IMG/VR virus record: IMGVR_UViG_3300033153_002696
Span: 1 to 37,589 of that record
DNA length: 37,589 nt
Strand: one strand, 5' to 3'
Source of the DNA: a virus
How positions within the stretch are numbered: position 1 is the stretch's first letter; each line of letters begins with the position of its first letter. Both the position numbers and the translations under genes were made by a program. The notes beneath the pieces are model-generated. The model did no database searches. It saw only the letters and a program-made list of their open reading frames with translations, and was not told the origin of the DNA. This document shows, in pieces, positions 16,161 through 24,868 of the stretch.

Positions 16161-17849
16161 ATGCTTACACCACAAGAAGAAGGACTTATAAAATGGAATA
16201 TAGAAAATGGCAGAACAAGGGAAGAAGCCAAACAAGCTCTTGCTAATTTCAGGGCTGGGATTAAGAAAAGACCAGTTGAACTAACAGTAGAACCAGAACT
16301 TACTCCAGAAATTACTCCAGAACTTACTTTTATGGAAAAGGGTGCTAGTTTATCGGCTGGTGCAGTTAAGGGTGCTATTGAAGGTACAGTTGAAACCACA
16401 GACCTAATACAAAAACTAGGACAAAGAATATTGTCAATCGGCCCAGGTACTTACGATGAAATACGAGAGCAAACAGGTTTCAAGTCCTTATCAGATGAGG
16501 GTGTTAAAGAATTATTAAAAGCAAAAAACGAATATGAGAGGGGTGGAAAGATAGGAGGTTTTGTTGCTGAAGTATTAGTTGGTGGTGGTGCAGGATTGCT
16601 TAAAAAAGGCTTTCAGAAAGGAACTAAATTACTTAGTGGAGGTGTTGATGCTGTATTTGGTGGTGCTGATGAATTGGTTGAATCTGTTTCTGGTAGTGGT
16701 GCATTTCAAAAAACTAAAGAGCTAACTGAAAGAATACCTAGATTTTTAGGTAAAGCTAAAGAATCAGTACAAGAAGCTGCAGAAAAGGCAGTACAGATAA
16801 AAAAAAGCACACCAGCAGTTCAAGAAGCATATAAGGTAGGACTTGATGAGGGATATATAATTACAGCACAACAGGCTGACCAACCAACACTAAAGGCATA
16901 TAAAGAAATGGTGGATATAGCTTCAGACACTAAAGCAAAACCATTTGGCTCAAAACTTACACCTGAAACAGTTGGAGGTAGGTTTGGAGAGGAGCAATAT
17001 AATTTAATTACCAAAGAAAGATCAAGAATAGGAAAGGCGATTGGTGAGGCTTCAGATGCTTTGCCTGATTCTACAATATTTATGCGACCTAGTTTTAGTC
17101 AAATAGAAGCAGTTTTAGCTGAAAACGGAATGACGATATACCGAAAGGGAGGAAAAAATCTAATTGACTTTACACAAACAAACCTAACACCACAGCAAAG
17201 AACAAAGGTGCAAGAACTTTATAACCTAGCGATGGAAGGTGGAGATGAATTGAGTGCTAAGGTGGTACATGGAAAAGATCAGTTATTCGCAACATTAAAA
17301 AGAGAGTCTAGTATTGAAAGAATTAAAAATGTATTTGTAAAAGTTGGTGATGAGAATGTGAATATATACGATATGTTTAGGGATGTTTACAGAAACCAAT
17401 TAGACAACCTTTCACCAGAAATTCGTGAGCTAAATGGTCAATACAGAAAAGCTATGGCATTAGTAAACGATATGGAAAAAAGTATTGTAAGCACAGGAAG
17501 ATTGGAAGCTACAAAAGGTGTGTCAGAGGCAGAGTTTATTAAAACAAACTTACGCAGAATACTCGGAGAGGCTAAAAGTACACCTGAATTTCAAGCTGTA
17601 GTTAATCAAATGGATGATGTAGCACGACAACTTGGTTATGTAGGGCCTAGAATTGATGACTTAGCTTCATTTGCACAAGAATTGAGAAAACTTTACCCAG
17701 AAGTAATACCATCTGGTGGTTTTACTGGTGGAATAAGAACAGGAATAGCTGATATAGCAGAAAGAGTATTAAGAGCAGGTACTCCTGACATAGCAGATAA
17801 GCAAAAAGCATTAAAAGCTATGTTAGAAGAATTACTTAAAAATCAATAG
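16161..17849 (+). CDS. Internal virion / ejection-type protein with glycine zipper
   Basis: A 562-residue protein. Near residues 115-165 it has a Gly/Ala-rich stretch (GGFVAEVLVGGGAGLL, then GGVDAVFGGADE) like a glycine-zipper membrane-insertion segment. The rest is helical. Such features suit a protein that inserts into or crosses the host membrane during DNA entry. Immediately follows the preceding ejection-type gene (6 nt). Confidence 0.6.
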   Translation: MLTPQEEGLIKWNIENGRTREEAKQALANFRAGIKKRPVELTVEPELTPEITPELTFMEKGASLSAGAVKGAIEGTVETTDLIQKLGQRILSIGPGTYDEIREQTGFKSLSDEGVKELLKAKNEYERGGKIGGFVAEVLVGGGAGLLKKGFQKGTKLLSGGVDAVFGGADELVESVSGSGAFQKTKELTERIPRFLGKAKESVQEAAEKAVQIKKSTPAVQEAYKVGLDEGYIITAQQADQPTLKAYKEMVDIASDTKAKPFGSKLTPETVGGRFGEEQYNLITKERSRIGKAIGEASDALPDSTIFMRPSFSQIEAVLAENGMTIYRKGGKNLIDFTQTNLTPQQRTKVQELYNLAMEGGDELSAKVVHGKDQLFATLKRESSIERIKNVFVKVGDENVNIYDMFRDVYRNQLDNLSPEIRELNGQYRKAMALVNDMEKSIVSTGRLEATKGVSEAEFIKTNLRRILGEAKSTPEFQAVVNQMDDVARQLGYVGPRIDDLASFAQELRKLYPEVIPSGGFTGGIRTGIADIAERVLRAGTPDIADKQKALKAMLEELLKNQ

Positions 17850-17948
17850 TAATAGAAACAAAGCTATAGCAATTAACGGACAGCAACAGATAAAAACAAT
17901 AAGACCGATTGCGATAGCTAATATAATTAAAGCACCTATATTATCCAT
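17832..17948 (-). CDS. Antisense hydrophobic mini-protein (38 aa)
   Basis: The 132-nt gap 17850-17981 has no + strand gene, but the - strand reads a 38-residue frame from ATG 17948 to TAA 17832-17834. The product is nearly all hydrophobic with three adjacent cysteines (about residues 21-23) and can form one or two membrane helices. It is the only plausible - strand gene in the genome. No Shine-Dalgarno sequence or clear promoter was found, so it may be chance. Confidence 0.35.
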   Translation of the reverse strand: MDNIGALIILAIAIGLIVFICCCPLIAIALFLLLLIFK

Positions 17949-17981
17949 AAGCCATTACTACCACATTAAAAATATAAGTCA

Positions 17982-18758
17982 ATGACAAACAAAGAAAAAG
18001 CAGACAAGTTAATAAAACTAGCAAAACAGCTTCAATCTGAAGTCGTAAAAGACCAGATAACGAAGCAAGAGTTTAAGCAGTCTTTTGCCAAGATCGCTGA
18101 CTTATTTAAGCGTGCAGAAGCAAGACTAGACACAAAAATAGACACCAACCTAAAAAACCTAACAGCCACCCAACAAAAAGACCTAGCAGTAGTTGGAAAC
18201 AAACGACTAGCTTCACTTAAAAGTGAGTTCACTTCCCTATTTGCTAAACTACAAAAAGAACAATCAGATAATCTTAACTTCATAAAGGATAAAGTAAGAG
18301 GTATACAAGATGGCTTAGACGGAAAAGATGCAGACGAAGAATTGATAGTAGAAAAAATGCTAGAAAAAATCCCTGAAAAAGACACAGCCAAACAAATAAG
18401 AGATGGCTTAGAGGAATTAAAAGGAAAAGAACGCCTAGATATAAAAGCCATTGATGACTTAGAAGAACGCCTTGAGAAACTAGAAAAACGCCCATTAAAA
18501 GTAGGTGGTGGAACTTCTGATATGGGGGTCCAGTATTCCCTAGCAAGAATTGTAAAGACTGAAACGCCTAGTGGACTAATCAATGCAACAAACAAAGTAT
18601 ACTCAACTACCTCAAATATTAACGCTGTTATGTCTTTCGCAATCAATGGAGAATTTATCCATTCAAGTGAATACACAATAGTAAATAAGACAATAACATT
18701 CACAACGGCACTACCAGCCGATTTATCAGGTACTAATTTTGAAATAATTTATGTCTAG
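17982..18758 (+). CDS. Coiled-coil fibre-base protein
   Basis: A 258-residue protein. Residues 1-165 are a long charged coiled coil. A Gly-rich hinge KVGGGTS is followed by a C-terminal beta domain (about 180-258) of the type SGLINATNKVYST...VMSFAINGEFIHSS, seen in phage receptor-binding or tail appendage proteins. It overlaps the large fibre gene by 8 nt, so the two may form one appendage. Confidence 0.65.
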   Translation: MTNKEKADKLIKLAKQLQSEVVKDQITKQEFKQSFAKIADLFKRAEARLDTKIDTNLKNLTATQQKDLAVVGNKRLASLKSEFTSLFAKLQKEQSDNLNFIKDKVRGIQDGLDGKDADEELIVEKMLEKIPEKDTAKQIRDGLEELKGKERLDIKAIDDLEERLEKLEKRPLKVGGGTSDMGVQYSLARIVKTETPSGLINATNKVYSTTSNINAVMSFAINGEFIHSSEYTIVNKTITFTTALPADLSGTNFEIIYV

Positions 18759-21276
18759 AGGATTTATAACAACAACAGTAATGGTCGCATTAGGAGTTTT
18801 AGCAATAGGGTTTTTGGGTATTACACACTTCGTTACAAAAGAACCAAATGTCGGATTATCAGTTTTTCAAATTTCACAGGGTGGCACATCAACCAGTACA
18901 ATTCCTGCTTACGGAGAAATGCTAGTAGGTAACGCACTTGGTCAATATGACATAGTAGCAACTTCAACCCTTAACATTTCAGCAGGTTCTTACGCAAACT
19001 TTGGAACTGACTTTTACACTTACTTCAACGCAACCAATACAGACTACTTGTCAGAAGGAAGCTCAAACCGATACATGACCGAAGATGGTTGGGCTGGTTA
19101 CATGGAAGGAACAACAACTGACGCTCTTAGCGAGGGTTCAACTAACTTGTACTGGTCAGACACACTATTTGATAACCGATTAAGCTCATCAACAACAATG
19201 CCCTTTATAACGACGCTTCTGGGGCTTACAAACGCTTCCACAACCCAGATAACAGTATCAGGTAGTGCTTGGCTTGGTGGTGGATTCGTTTCACAAGCAA
19301 GCTCAACTATTGATGGAGCTTTAACTGTTACTGGTCAAATAACTTCAACAAATATAGATAATTCTGATACAGCAACTACAACAAAATTATGTTTTTCAAA
19401 TGGTGATTGTATGACATCCCCAACTGTTAGCGGTAGCCAAATAACGATGTTTCACTGGAATGAATCTGCTGAAATTGCTACATATGAAGGACTTAAAACT
19501 ATTCCCGATAGTACAAATGCAAATACCGATGAGTCTTGTTCTGCTGAATCGGGGACTGATGGTGGTTATTGTACCATCGACCCCTATGTATCAACCACAA
19601 CACCATCTGGTGAATTGACACTTACAGAAATCCCAGCAGGTACTTGGGAATTTCACTATTTTACTTATGTTAGTAGTGTTGCAAACGCATCATATATAGA
19701 GGCAACAGTTTACAGACGAACATCTGGTGGAGTGGAAACACAAATGTTTCAAGCTACATCAAGTGAAATAAATAATTTGTCTATTACTGAAAAACAATTC
19801 ATATCTGCACAAGGAGCTTTTGCTTTTGATCCAACAGATAGATTAGTTGTTAAGGTTCAGGGATATACTGATGGAGCTGCAGCAAAAGATGTTCACTTTT
19901 TATATGGTGGAACTTCATCAAATTATTCTCATTTTCATACGCCAATCACAATAGGAAGTTTTGATTTTGCTAGTAAAAGTTTAGATGAAACGATATCTGG
20001 CGCTTGGACATTTTCAGGTAATACAACCCTTACAAACGCCTCTACTACTCTATTGACTGTTTCAGGTGATACTTGGCTTACAGACTTAGGAACTGCGGCT
20101 GGAACTTTCCTCGCAGTAGACGGAGCAGGACTTGTTATTGCAACAACAACTTCTAGTGGAGACCCAGACCAGAACTTATGGGAAACAATAGCAGGGGATT
20201 CAGGAAGCACAGCAGCCGATTCTACTACAGATACACTAACAATCGCAGGAGGTACAAACATAACAACAGCTATGTCAGGCGATACACTTACAATAAATGC
20301 AGATGATGTATTTATGTTAAAATCTACAACTTCAGTGGACTCAATCACAACACTAACAAACCTAGTAACAGTAGGTACTATAGGTTCAGGAACTTGGGAG
20401 GCAACCGATGTGGGGGTTGAACACGGAGGAACAGGAGCTTCTACATTCACAGACGGAGGAATATTACTTGGTTCTGGTACAAGTGCAATAACAGCTATGG
20501 CTGCTCTTAATAATGGTAGTATTGTAGTTGGTGATGGAACAACTGACCCACAGATTTTAGCGGCATTTACAGCTTATGATGGTGATTTAAGACACGAAGC
20601 AGGAGGACTAGAAGCAGATGTAAGTTCTTATGCAGGATTACTTTCTATTACAGGAGGTGCTACAGCACAAGTAGATAGTATTGCAGAACTGAACGCTTTG
20701 CTCTTAGGAGAGAGTGTCGCTTCAACTACTTGGGTGGGTGCAACAAGTATTGTAACAGTTGGAACAATCGGTGCAGGTACTTGGGAAGGAACAGCTATAG
20801 CGGCAGGATATTACGCAGCAGGTTCAATAGATGGTGATGACATCAACTCTAACCTTGCAGGGCGTTCCCTAACGCTTACAGGGGCTTCACCAGACACCTT
20901 AGACATAGACGCAGAGATTTACACAGGAGCGATAACTTTTCACATTTCATCGTCAACAATGTCCACATCCACGACAGTATCAATGCACAGGTTCTCAAGT
21001 GCCGTAACTATTACAGGAGCTAAAGGAAGTTGTAATACAGGAACAACCACTGTAAATGTAGAAGTGAGAGCAGACGCAACCCCTTACACAGCAGGAACAG
21101 AAGTATTTGGGGGTGGCTTCCCAATGGGTGCAGGACATACTAACTCATCGTCAACAGTACAAACCACAGCAGTTGCAGCAGATGTACCCTTTGCTTTTGT
21201 AATTGAGGATGCAGAACCTACAGGGGAAAAATCAACCGAATGTAGTCTTACAATTAAGTACGAAAAGAACGATTAG
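18751..21276 (+). CDS. Large membrane-anchored fibre / adhesin-like protein
   Basis: At 841 residues, this is the longest protein here. An N-terminal hydrophobic helix (8-27) precedes a long Ser/Thr/Gly-rich beta-repeat body with NASTT units and two copies of a VTVGTIGxGTWE unit (about 545 and 668). A jelly-roll-like insert with Cys pairs lies at about 225-400, and a C-terminal Cys-containing head at about 720-841. This is the style of Parcubacteria surface proteins, yet the gene sits where phages keep receptor-binding fibres. The membrane helix is odd for a virion fibre. Confidence 0.7.
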   Translation: MSRGFITTTVMVALGVLAIGFLGITHFVTKEPNVGLSVFQISQGGTSTSTIPAYGEMLVGNALGQYDIVATSTLNISAGSYANFGTDFYTYFNATNTDYLSEGSSNRYMTEDGWAGYMEGTTTDALSEGSTNLYWSDTLFDNRLSSSTTMPFITTLLGLTNASTTQITVSGSAWLGGGFVSQASSTIDGALTVTGQITSTNIDNSDTATTTKLCFSNGDCMTSPTVSGSQITMFHWNESAEIATYEGLKTIPDSTNANTDESCSAESGTDGGYCTIDPYVSTTTPSGELTLTEIPAGTWEFHYFTYVSSVANASYIEATVYRRTSGGVETQMFQATSSEINNLSITEKQFISAQGAFAFDPTDRLVVKVQGYTDGAAAKDVHFLYGGTSSNYSHFHTPITIGSFDFASKSLDETISGAWTFSGNTTLTNASTTLLTVSGDTWLTDLGTAAGTFLAVDGAGLVIATTTSSGDPDQNLWETIAGDSGSTAADSTTDTLTIAGGTNITTAMSGDTLTINADDVFMLKSTTSVDSITTLTNLVTVGTIGSGTWEATDVGVEHGGTGASTFTDGGILLGSGTSAITAMAALNNGSIVVGDGTTDPQILAAFTAYDGDLRHEAGGLEADVSSYAGLLSITGGATAQVDSIAELNALLLGESVASTTWVGATSIVTVGTIGAGTWEGTAIAAGYYAAGSIDGDDINSNLAGRSLTLTGASPDTLDIDAEIYTGAITFHISSSTMSTSTTVSMHRFSSAVTITGAKGSCNTGTTTVNVEVRADATPYTAGTEVFGGGFPMGAGHTNSSSTVQTTAVAADVPFAFVIEDAEPTGEKSTECSLTIKYEKND

Positions 21277-21277
21277 G

Positions 21278-21286
21278 TGATATAAT
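21278..21286 (+). promoter_or_regulatory. Extended -10 promoter at the 21293 ATG
   Basis: TGA-TATAAT, six A/T bases, then ATG 21293, so the predicted +1 is the A of the ATG. No clear -35. Confidence 0.5.
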
Positions 21287-21292
21287 ATTATT

Positions 21293-21427
21293 ATGATTAA
21301 AATAATTAACTGCGTATTCTTTTATATAGTTTTGTTTTTTGTTTTTCTAATGGTAAATCTCACATATTTGTTTTGTTTCCCATTTTTGAAAAAACCATCA
21401 ACATTAGAAATAAATCATTTTTGCTAA
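21293..21427 (+). CDS. Single-span membrane mini-protein (44 aa)
   Basis: Forty-four residues with a strongly hydrophobic, Phe-rich segment at about 5-30 and a short basic tail. TAA overlaps the next ATG (TAATG, 21425-21429), so the two are probably coupled. Possible roles include a small holin-like or host-membrane protein. I do not recognise a family. Confidence 0.5.
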   Translation: MIKIINCVFFYIVLFFVFLMVNLTYLFCFPFLKKPSTLEINHFC

Positions 21428-21816
21428 TGAAAAAATATATAATTGTAGTAATACTTATCGCATTAGGTGGTTTTGTTATTTATGATGATTTGAAAGTAGG
21501 CGATAAACCAATAGATAAACCAGTAGTATCGGAAAAAACATATTTTGCAGAAATAGATAGCAACAATATTGTATTGAGAGTAATAGTTGCCGACCAAGAG
21601 TTCATAGATAGTGGTGCGGTTGGTAATCCTGACAACTGGTTAGAAACCGACAAAGTTAATAAAATAAGAAAAAATAGTGCTGGTACAGGTTACTCATATA
21701 ATAAAACTTTAAATGCTTTTGTAGCACCAAAACCAACACTAGATGCTACGCTTGATACAGAAACAGCTACTTGGATATTACCAGAACTTGAAATACAAAC
21801 AGCAACATCAACATGA
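21427..21816 (+). CDS. Membrane-anchored fibre-accessory protein
   Basis: A 129-residue protein from ATG 21427. An N-terminal membrane helix (4-17) is followed by a compact domain with YFAEIDSNNIVLRVIVAD, then RKNSAGTGYSYNKTLNAFVAPKP and a final Trp-containing segment (TATWILPELE). This domain is common beside fibre genes of marine and freshwater phages, where it probably caps or chaperones fibres. The membrane helix is unusual for the family. Overlaps the next gene by 4 nt. Confidence 0.7.
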   Translation: MKKYIIVVILIALGGFVIYDDLKVGDKPIDKPVVSEKTYFAEIDSNNIVLRVIVADQEFIDSGAVGNPDNWLETDKVNKIRKNSAGTGYSYNKTLNAFVAPKPTLDATLDTETATWILPELEIQTATST

Positions 21817-22715
21817 GAATACTTAATATATTTTTAATCTTACTATTGCTTATATATCCTGCTATGGGTGTTGATGGTGCAGGAGAAACAGCAAAAGTAT
21901 TAGTAATAGCAGGAGGCGGAGGAGGTGGAGCTTCAAATGGAGGCGGAGGTGGTGCAGGTGGTTTTTTATATGACGCTACTAGAGCTATTGAGGCAGGTGA
22001 TTACACAATTACAGTAGGTGCAGGAGCACCACCTCTTTCAGGTACAGGTAATGGAAACAATGGTTCAGATTCTGTATTTGATACTGTTGGAACTCCTATT
22101 ACTGCTACTGGTGGTGGAGGAGGAGGAGGTGCAGCTTTAGGGGAGGGGCAGGATGGAGGTTCAGGTGGTGGCGGGGCTAAAGGTTTTCCTTATGACGGAG
22201 GAACTGGAACTGTTGGACAAGGATATGACGGAGGTGATGCAAGTGATGCTAATGGTTCTGGTGGCGGAGGAGGTGCAGGTGCAGTTGGAGGTGATGTAGG
22301 AACAGGAGCAGACACAGGTGGAAATGGTGGAAATGGTGTAGCCGATGGTGCTGTTGGTGGTCTACTAACTATGGCAACTGCTGGTGAAGGTGGATATATC
22401 GCAAGTGGAGGTGGTGGTTATAATCTTGGGGTAGGAGGAACTGGTGGAGGTGGAGATTGTGGAGCTAATGCAAACGGAGCAGATACTACTGGCGGTGGTG
22501 GTGCTGGTTGGGATGGTAGTTATTTCGGTGCTGGTGGTGATGGAATAGTAATAGTTGCTTACACAACATCTGAATTTACTCATTCAGGGGGAAATGACAC
22601 AGGTACAAGTGGTGCAGAGACTTGGGTAAAATTTACATCAAGTGGAACACTAACCTTAACAGCAACAGCAGGTGATACAGGATATAATTACGCATCAATA
22701 ATCATAGAAGAATAA
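21813..22715 (+). CDS. Glycine-rich adhesin-like fibre tip
   Basis: A 300-residue protein with a signal peptide (3-18) and a body dominated by polyglycine tracts (GGGGGG), which resembles the glycine-rich domains of phage tail-tip adhesins. These fold as polyglycine-II bundles and bind host surface ligands. A C-terminal beta segment (VKFTSSGTLTLTAT) ends it. The polyglycine section and the signal peptide together suggest an exported or virion-exposed receptor-binding protein. Confidence 0.7.
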   Translation: MRILNIFLILLLLIYPAMGVDGAGETAKVLVIAGGGGGGASNGGGGGAGGFLYDATRAIEAGDYTITVGAGAPPLSGTGNGNNGSDSVFDTVGTPITATGGGGGGGAALGEGQDGGSGGGGAKGFPYDGGTGTVGQGYDGGDASDANGSGGGGGAGAVGGDVGTGADTGGNGGNGVADGAVGGLLTMATAGEGGYIASGGGGYNLGVGGTGGGGDCGANANGADTTGGGGAGWDGSYFGAGGDGIVIVAYTTSEFTHSGGNDTGTSGAETWVKFTSSGTLTLTATAGDTGYNYASIIIEE

Positions 22716-22849
22716 TGAAAAAAATACTTTTATTTTTACTAAAAAGATACCGAGATAAATATTGCCCCAAAGATGACAAGGTTGCAGATATTGGCACAGC
22801 AGGTAGGTCGTTAGATGACACAATAAAACTAATAAAATTAACAAAATGA
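22715..22849 (+). CDS. Small hypothetical protein (44 aa)
   Basis: Forty-four residues with a hydrophobic N-terminal stretch and a basic segment. Starts in overlap with the previous stop (TAATG) and ends in ATGA shared with the next gene. Not recognised. Confidence 0.4.
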   Translation: MKKILLFLLKRYRDKYCPKDDKVADIGTAGRSLDDTIKLIKLTK

Positions 22850-23007
22850 ATTTTTTAAGAAACTTTTTTTACAAATTAACCCACAAGCAAAAAGACCAAC
22901 CTTGTCGTAAGCATTATTTCATACATAAACCATTTAGTAATTGTAAGGATTGTGGTTGGAGTTCAGATGGACTTAAAATATATGGAAAAAATCCTAAACA
23001 TAATTAA
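22846..23007 (+). CDS. Small Cys/His protein (53 aa)
   Basis: Fifty-three residues with Cys20, His24, His27, Cys33 and Cys36 (CKDCGW), a plausible zinc site. Overlaps its neighbours on both sides. Function unknown. Confidence 0.45.
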   Translation: MNFLRNFFYKLTHKQKDQPCRKHYFIHKPFSNCKDCGWSSDGLKIYGKNPKHN

Positions 23008-23218
23008 AAAAGTAGGAATAATAGGCATAACAGTAATGCTGGTTTTTGTGATTTATCAAGTCATAGACGGCTACCAAACTACAATAAATAATCACATAGA
23101 ACATTCCAACACCTATATCCGAGGCAACACAGAAGTCATGGTAGGTGTTAAGGGTGCATTAGAAGCTAATACTGTTCAGTTGCAAAGAATTGAACAGGTA
23201 CTTGATAATAAATTATGA
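22982..23218 (+). CDS. Single-TM protein with coiled tail (holin/spanin-like)
   Basis: Seventy-eight residues from ATG 22982; in-frame GTG 22952 and ATG 22967 are alternatives. One membrane helix (about 9-28) is followed by a hydrophilic helical tail. This topology fits accessory holins or spanin-like proteins, and lysis genes follow downstream. Ends in TGA overlapping the next ATG. Confidence 0.55.
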   Translation: MEKILNIIKKVGIIGITVMLVFVIYQVIDGYQTTINNHIEHSNTYIRGNTEVMVGVKGALEANTVQLQRIEQVLDNKL

Positions 23219-23346
23219 TTGACTTAGCAAGAGAGGAAAAAGAACAAGACGGAACTGAGTGGGAATTTGGCTCTAAATCAATCCCCTGTATTGCACTAAT
23301 CCCAGAAGATAAAAGGGAGCAGTATGGTATAATTAAGGTATGTTAA
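23215..23346 (+). CDS. Short frame resembling an N-terminal fragment
   Basis: Forty-three residues (TEWEFGSKSIPCIALIPEDK core). The pattern looks to me like the first part of phage proteins related to the 24011 gene, cut short where the HNH gene begins: its last codons overlap the HNH start. It may be a remnant left by insertion of the HNH gene. This reading is from memory of the family pattern and needs alignment. Confidence 0.4.
   Translation: MIDLAREEKEQDGTEWEFGSKSIPCIALIPEDKREQYGIIKVC
23325..23333 (+). promoter_or_regulatory. Extended -10 promoter of the second HNH gene
   Basis: TGG-TATAAT, six bases, ATG 23340; predicted +1 is the A of the ATG. The context AGTATGGTATAAT closely matches AGTGTGGTATAAT upstream of the HNH gene at 9376. 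Confidence 0.55.
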
Positions 23347-24014
23347 TAAATTGTTTGGCTTGCAAAACAGAAATTAAACGCACCAATAACTCAAACTACT
23401 GTTTGGATTGCAGAATAATACCTTGTATGTGTAACTACTGTCTAAGGGAATTTCTTTTACCACGCAACAAGTTAATTATTAGAGGACATAATAATAATGG
23501 ACAATATTGTTGTCGTGATTGTTATGATAGATATTACAAACTTTATCCTAAGAGTGGGCAGATAGCGTGGAATAAAGGTAAAAAGTTTCCACAATTTTCT
23601 GGCAAAAATGCTAGTTTCTATGGTAAAAAACACACAAAAGAATCTAAGGCAAAAATGAGTAAAAATCATTGGGATATATCTGGCAATAATAATCCAATGA
23701 AACGACCAGAGGTAGCAAAAAAAATAAGTATACAGAAACAAGGGAGCAAAAATCCACAATGGCGAGGTGGAATATCGTTTGAGCCGTATTCAACAAAATG
23801 GACAAAAACATTAAAAAGAAGTATCCGAGAAAGAGATAATTATATTTGTCAGTTGTGTAATACACCACAAACTGATAGACAGCACGCTATCCACCATATA
23901 GATTATGATAAAAAGAACTGTAACCCTGATAACCTAATAACACTTTGTATAAGTTGTCATGGTAATACACAACAAAATAGAAAATATTGGACTAAAATAT
24001 TAGAAGTAAAATGA
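23340..24014 (+). CDS. HNH endonuclease with zinc ribbons and NUMOD3 repeats
   Basis: A 224-residue protein. N-terminal CLAC/CLDC and CNYC/CRDC zinc-ribbon pairs are followed by NUMOD3-like repeats (WNKGKKFPQFSGKN, then NNPMKRPEV), and the HNH nuclease at about 160-224 with CQLC, HAIHHIDYD and LCISCHG. It is a typical free-standing homing endonuclease, inserted between fibre/lysis genes with its own -10 box. Its last codons overlap the 24011 gene by 4 nt. Confidence 0.85.
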   Translation: MLINCLACKTEIKRTNNSNYCLDCRIIPCMCNYCLREFLLPRNKLIIRGHNNNGQYCCRDCYDRYYKLYPKSGQIAWNKGKKFPQFSGKNASFYGKKHTKESKAKMSKNHWDISGNNNPMKRPEVAKKISIQKQGSKNPQWRGGISFEPYSTKWTKTLKRSIRERDNYICQLCNTPQTDRQHAIHHIDYDKKNCNPDNLITLCISCHGNTQQNRKYWTKILEVK

Positions 24015-24868
24015 AAAACATAGGATTTGACCACAAAAGAGAACTAGCCGAACAAACAGACGAGGATATTCGTTTCGGCTCAACTGTAATAGACGGACTA
24101 GCCAATGAAGTAGCTGGACTTGTTGGTGCTGTTTATGCTTGGCCTAACCCTGTTAATGGGGTTTATCCAAGAGTAGAACATGGTTTTAACCACGCTATCA
24201 ATATCATAACGGAAACAAAATATTTACCAGACGGCACAGTACAACGAGGCAAAGAGGACTGGATGAATTGTGCTAGCAACGCACCTAACAATGAAATTGA
24301 GAAACAACACAACTACGCCTTAGTGAATGGTTTATTTTCAGATAGTTTGGTTAAGTGGTTTGATGATAATGGCTACCTAAACAACGGAAAGTTTGAAACA
24401 TCGGATGCTTTCACGGCGATCGGGTCAGGTACTACGAAAACAGGAAATTCGCTAAAATCCCCTATCGTATTCTTAGAAAAAAACGGAGTAATACCAAAAT
24501 GGCTACTACCAGATGATAAGTCAATGAACTTTGACCAATACCACAACCCAAACAGAATAACCCAAGAGATGAAAGACTTATCAGAAGAATACTGCAAACG
24601 AATAAAAATAAACTATAAAAGAAAATCTGAATATACTTTTCAGTCAATTATAGTTGCACCACTTTGGAAGATACTAGATTCATACATTGACCCTGTAGAT
24701 GGAAATTTTGTCAAAGATTTGGCTACGGATTATCAATTCTACAAGTTTGGATATAAATTATATATAAGAGAATTAAAGGTCAAAGTAAAAAAAAACAAAA
24801 TATGCGACTTTCTCACCCTATTGCGGGCTTTTCTTTCAAGGAAAATATATCGCAACTATTCGGAGTAA
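24011..24868 (+). CDS. Papain-like cysteine-peptidase-fold protein
   Basis: A 285-residue protein. The core QRGKEDWMNCAS (Cys87), WFDDNGYLNNG, SGTTKTGNSLKSP and EKNGVIPKWLLP resembles papain-like phage proteins, in which a Gln-Cys pair precedes a helical domain. His would be expected later, but I cannot place it surely. Possibly a virion-associated or lysis-related peptidase. The C-terminal 20 residues overlap the M23 endolysin in another frame, so the true stop region may be non-essential. Confidence 0.5.
   Translation: MKNIGFDHKRELAEQTDEDIRFGSTVIDGLANEVAGLVGAVYAWPNPVNGVYPRVEHGFNHAINIITETKYLPDGTVQRGKEDWMNCASNAPNNEIEKQHNYALVNGLFSDSLVKWFDDNGYLNNGKFETSDAFTAIGSGTTKTGNSLKSPIVFLEKNGVIPKWLLPDDKSMNFDQYHNPNRITQEMKDLSEEYCKRIKINYKRKSEYTFQSIIVAPLWKILDSYIDPVDGNFVKDLATDYQFYKFGYKLYIRELKVKVKKNKICDFLTLLRAFLSRKIYRNYSE

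Noticed and set aside
18032-20450. Long antisense frames opposite fibre and coiled-coil genes
   Set aside because: They are shadows of the biased codon content of real + strand genes: low-complexity Ser/Val/Leu products with no motifs or upstream signals.
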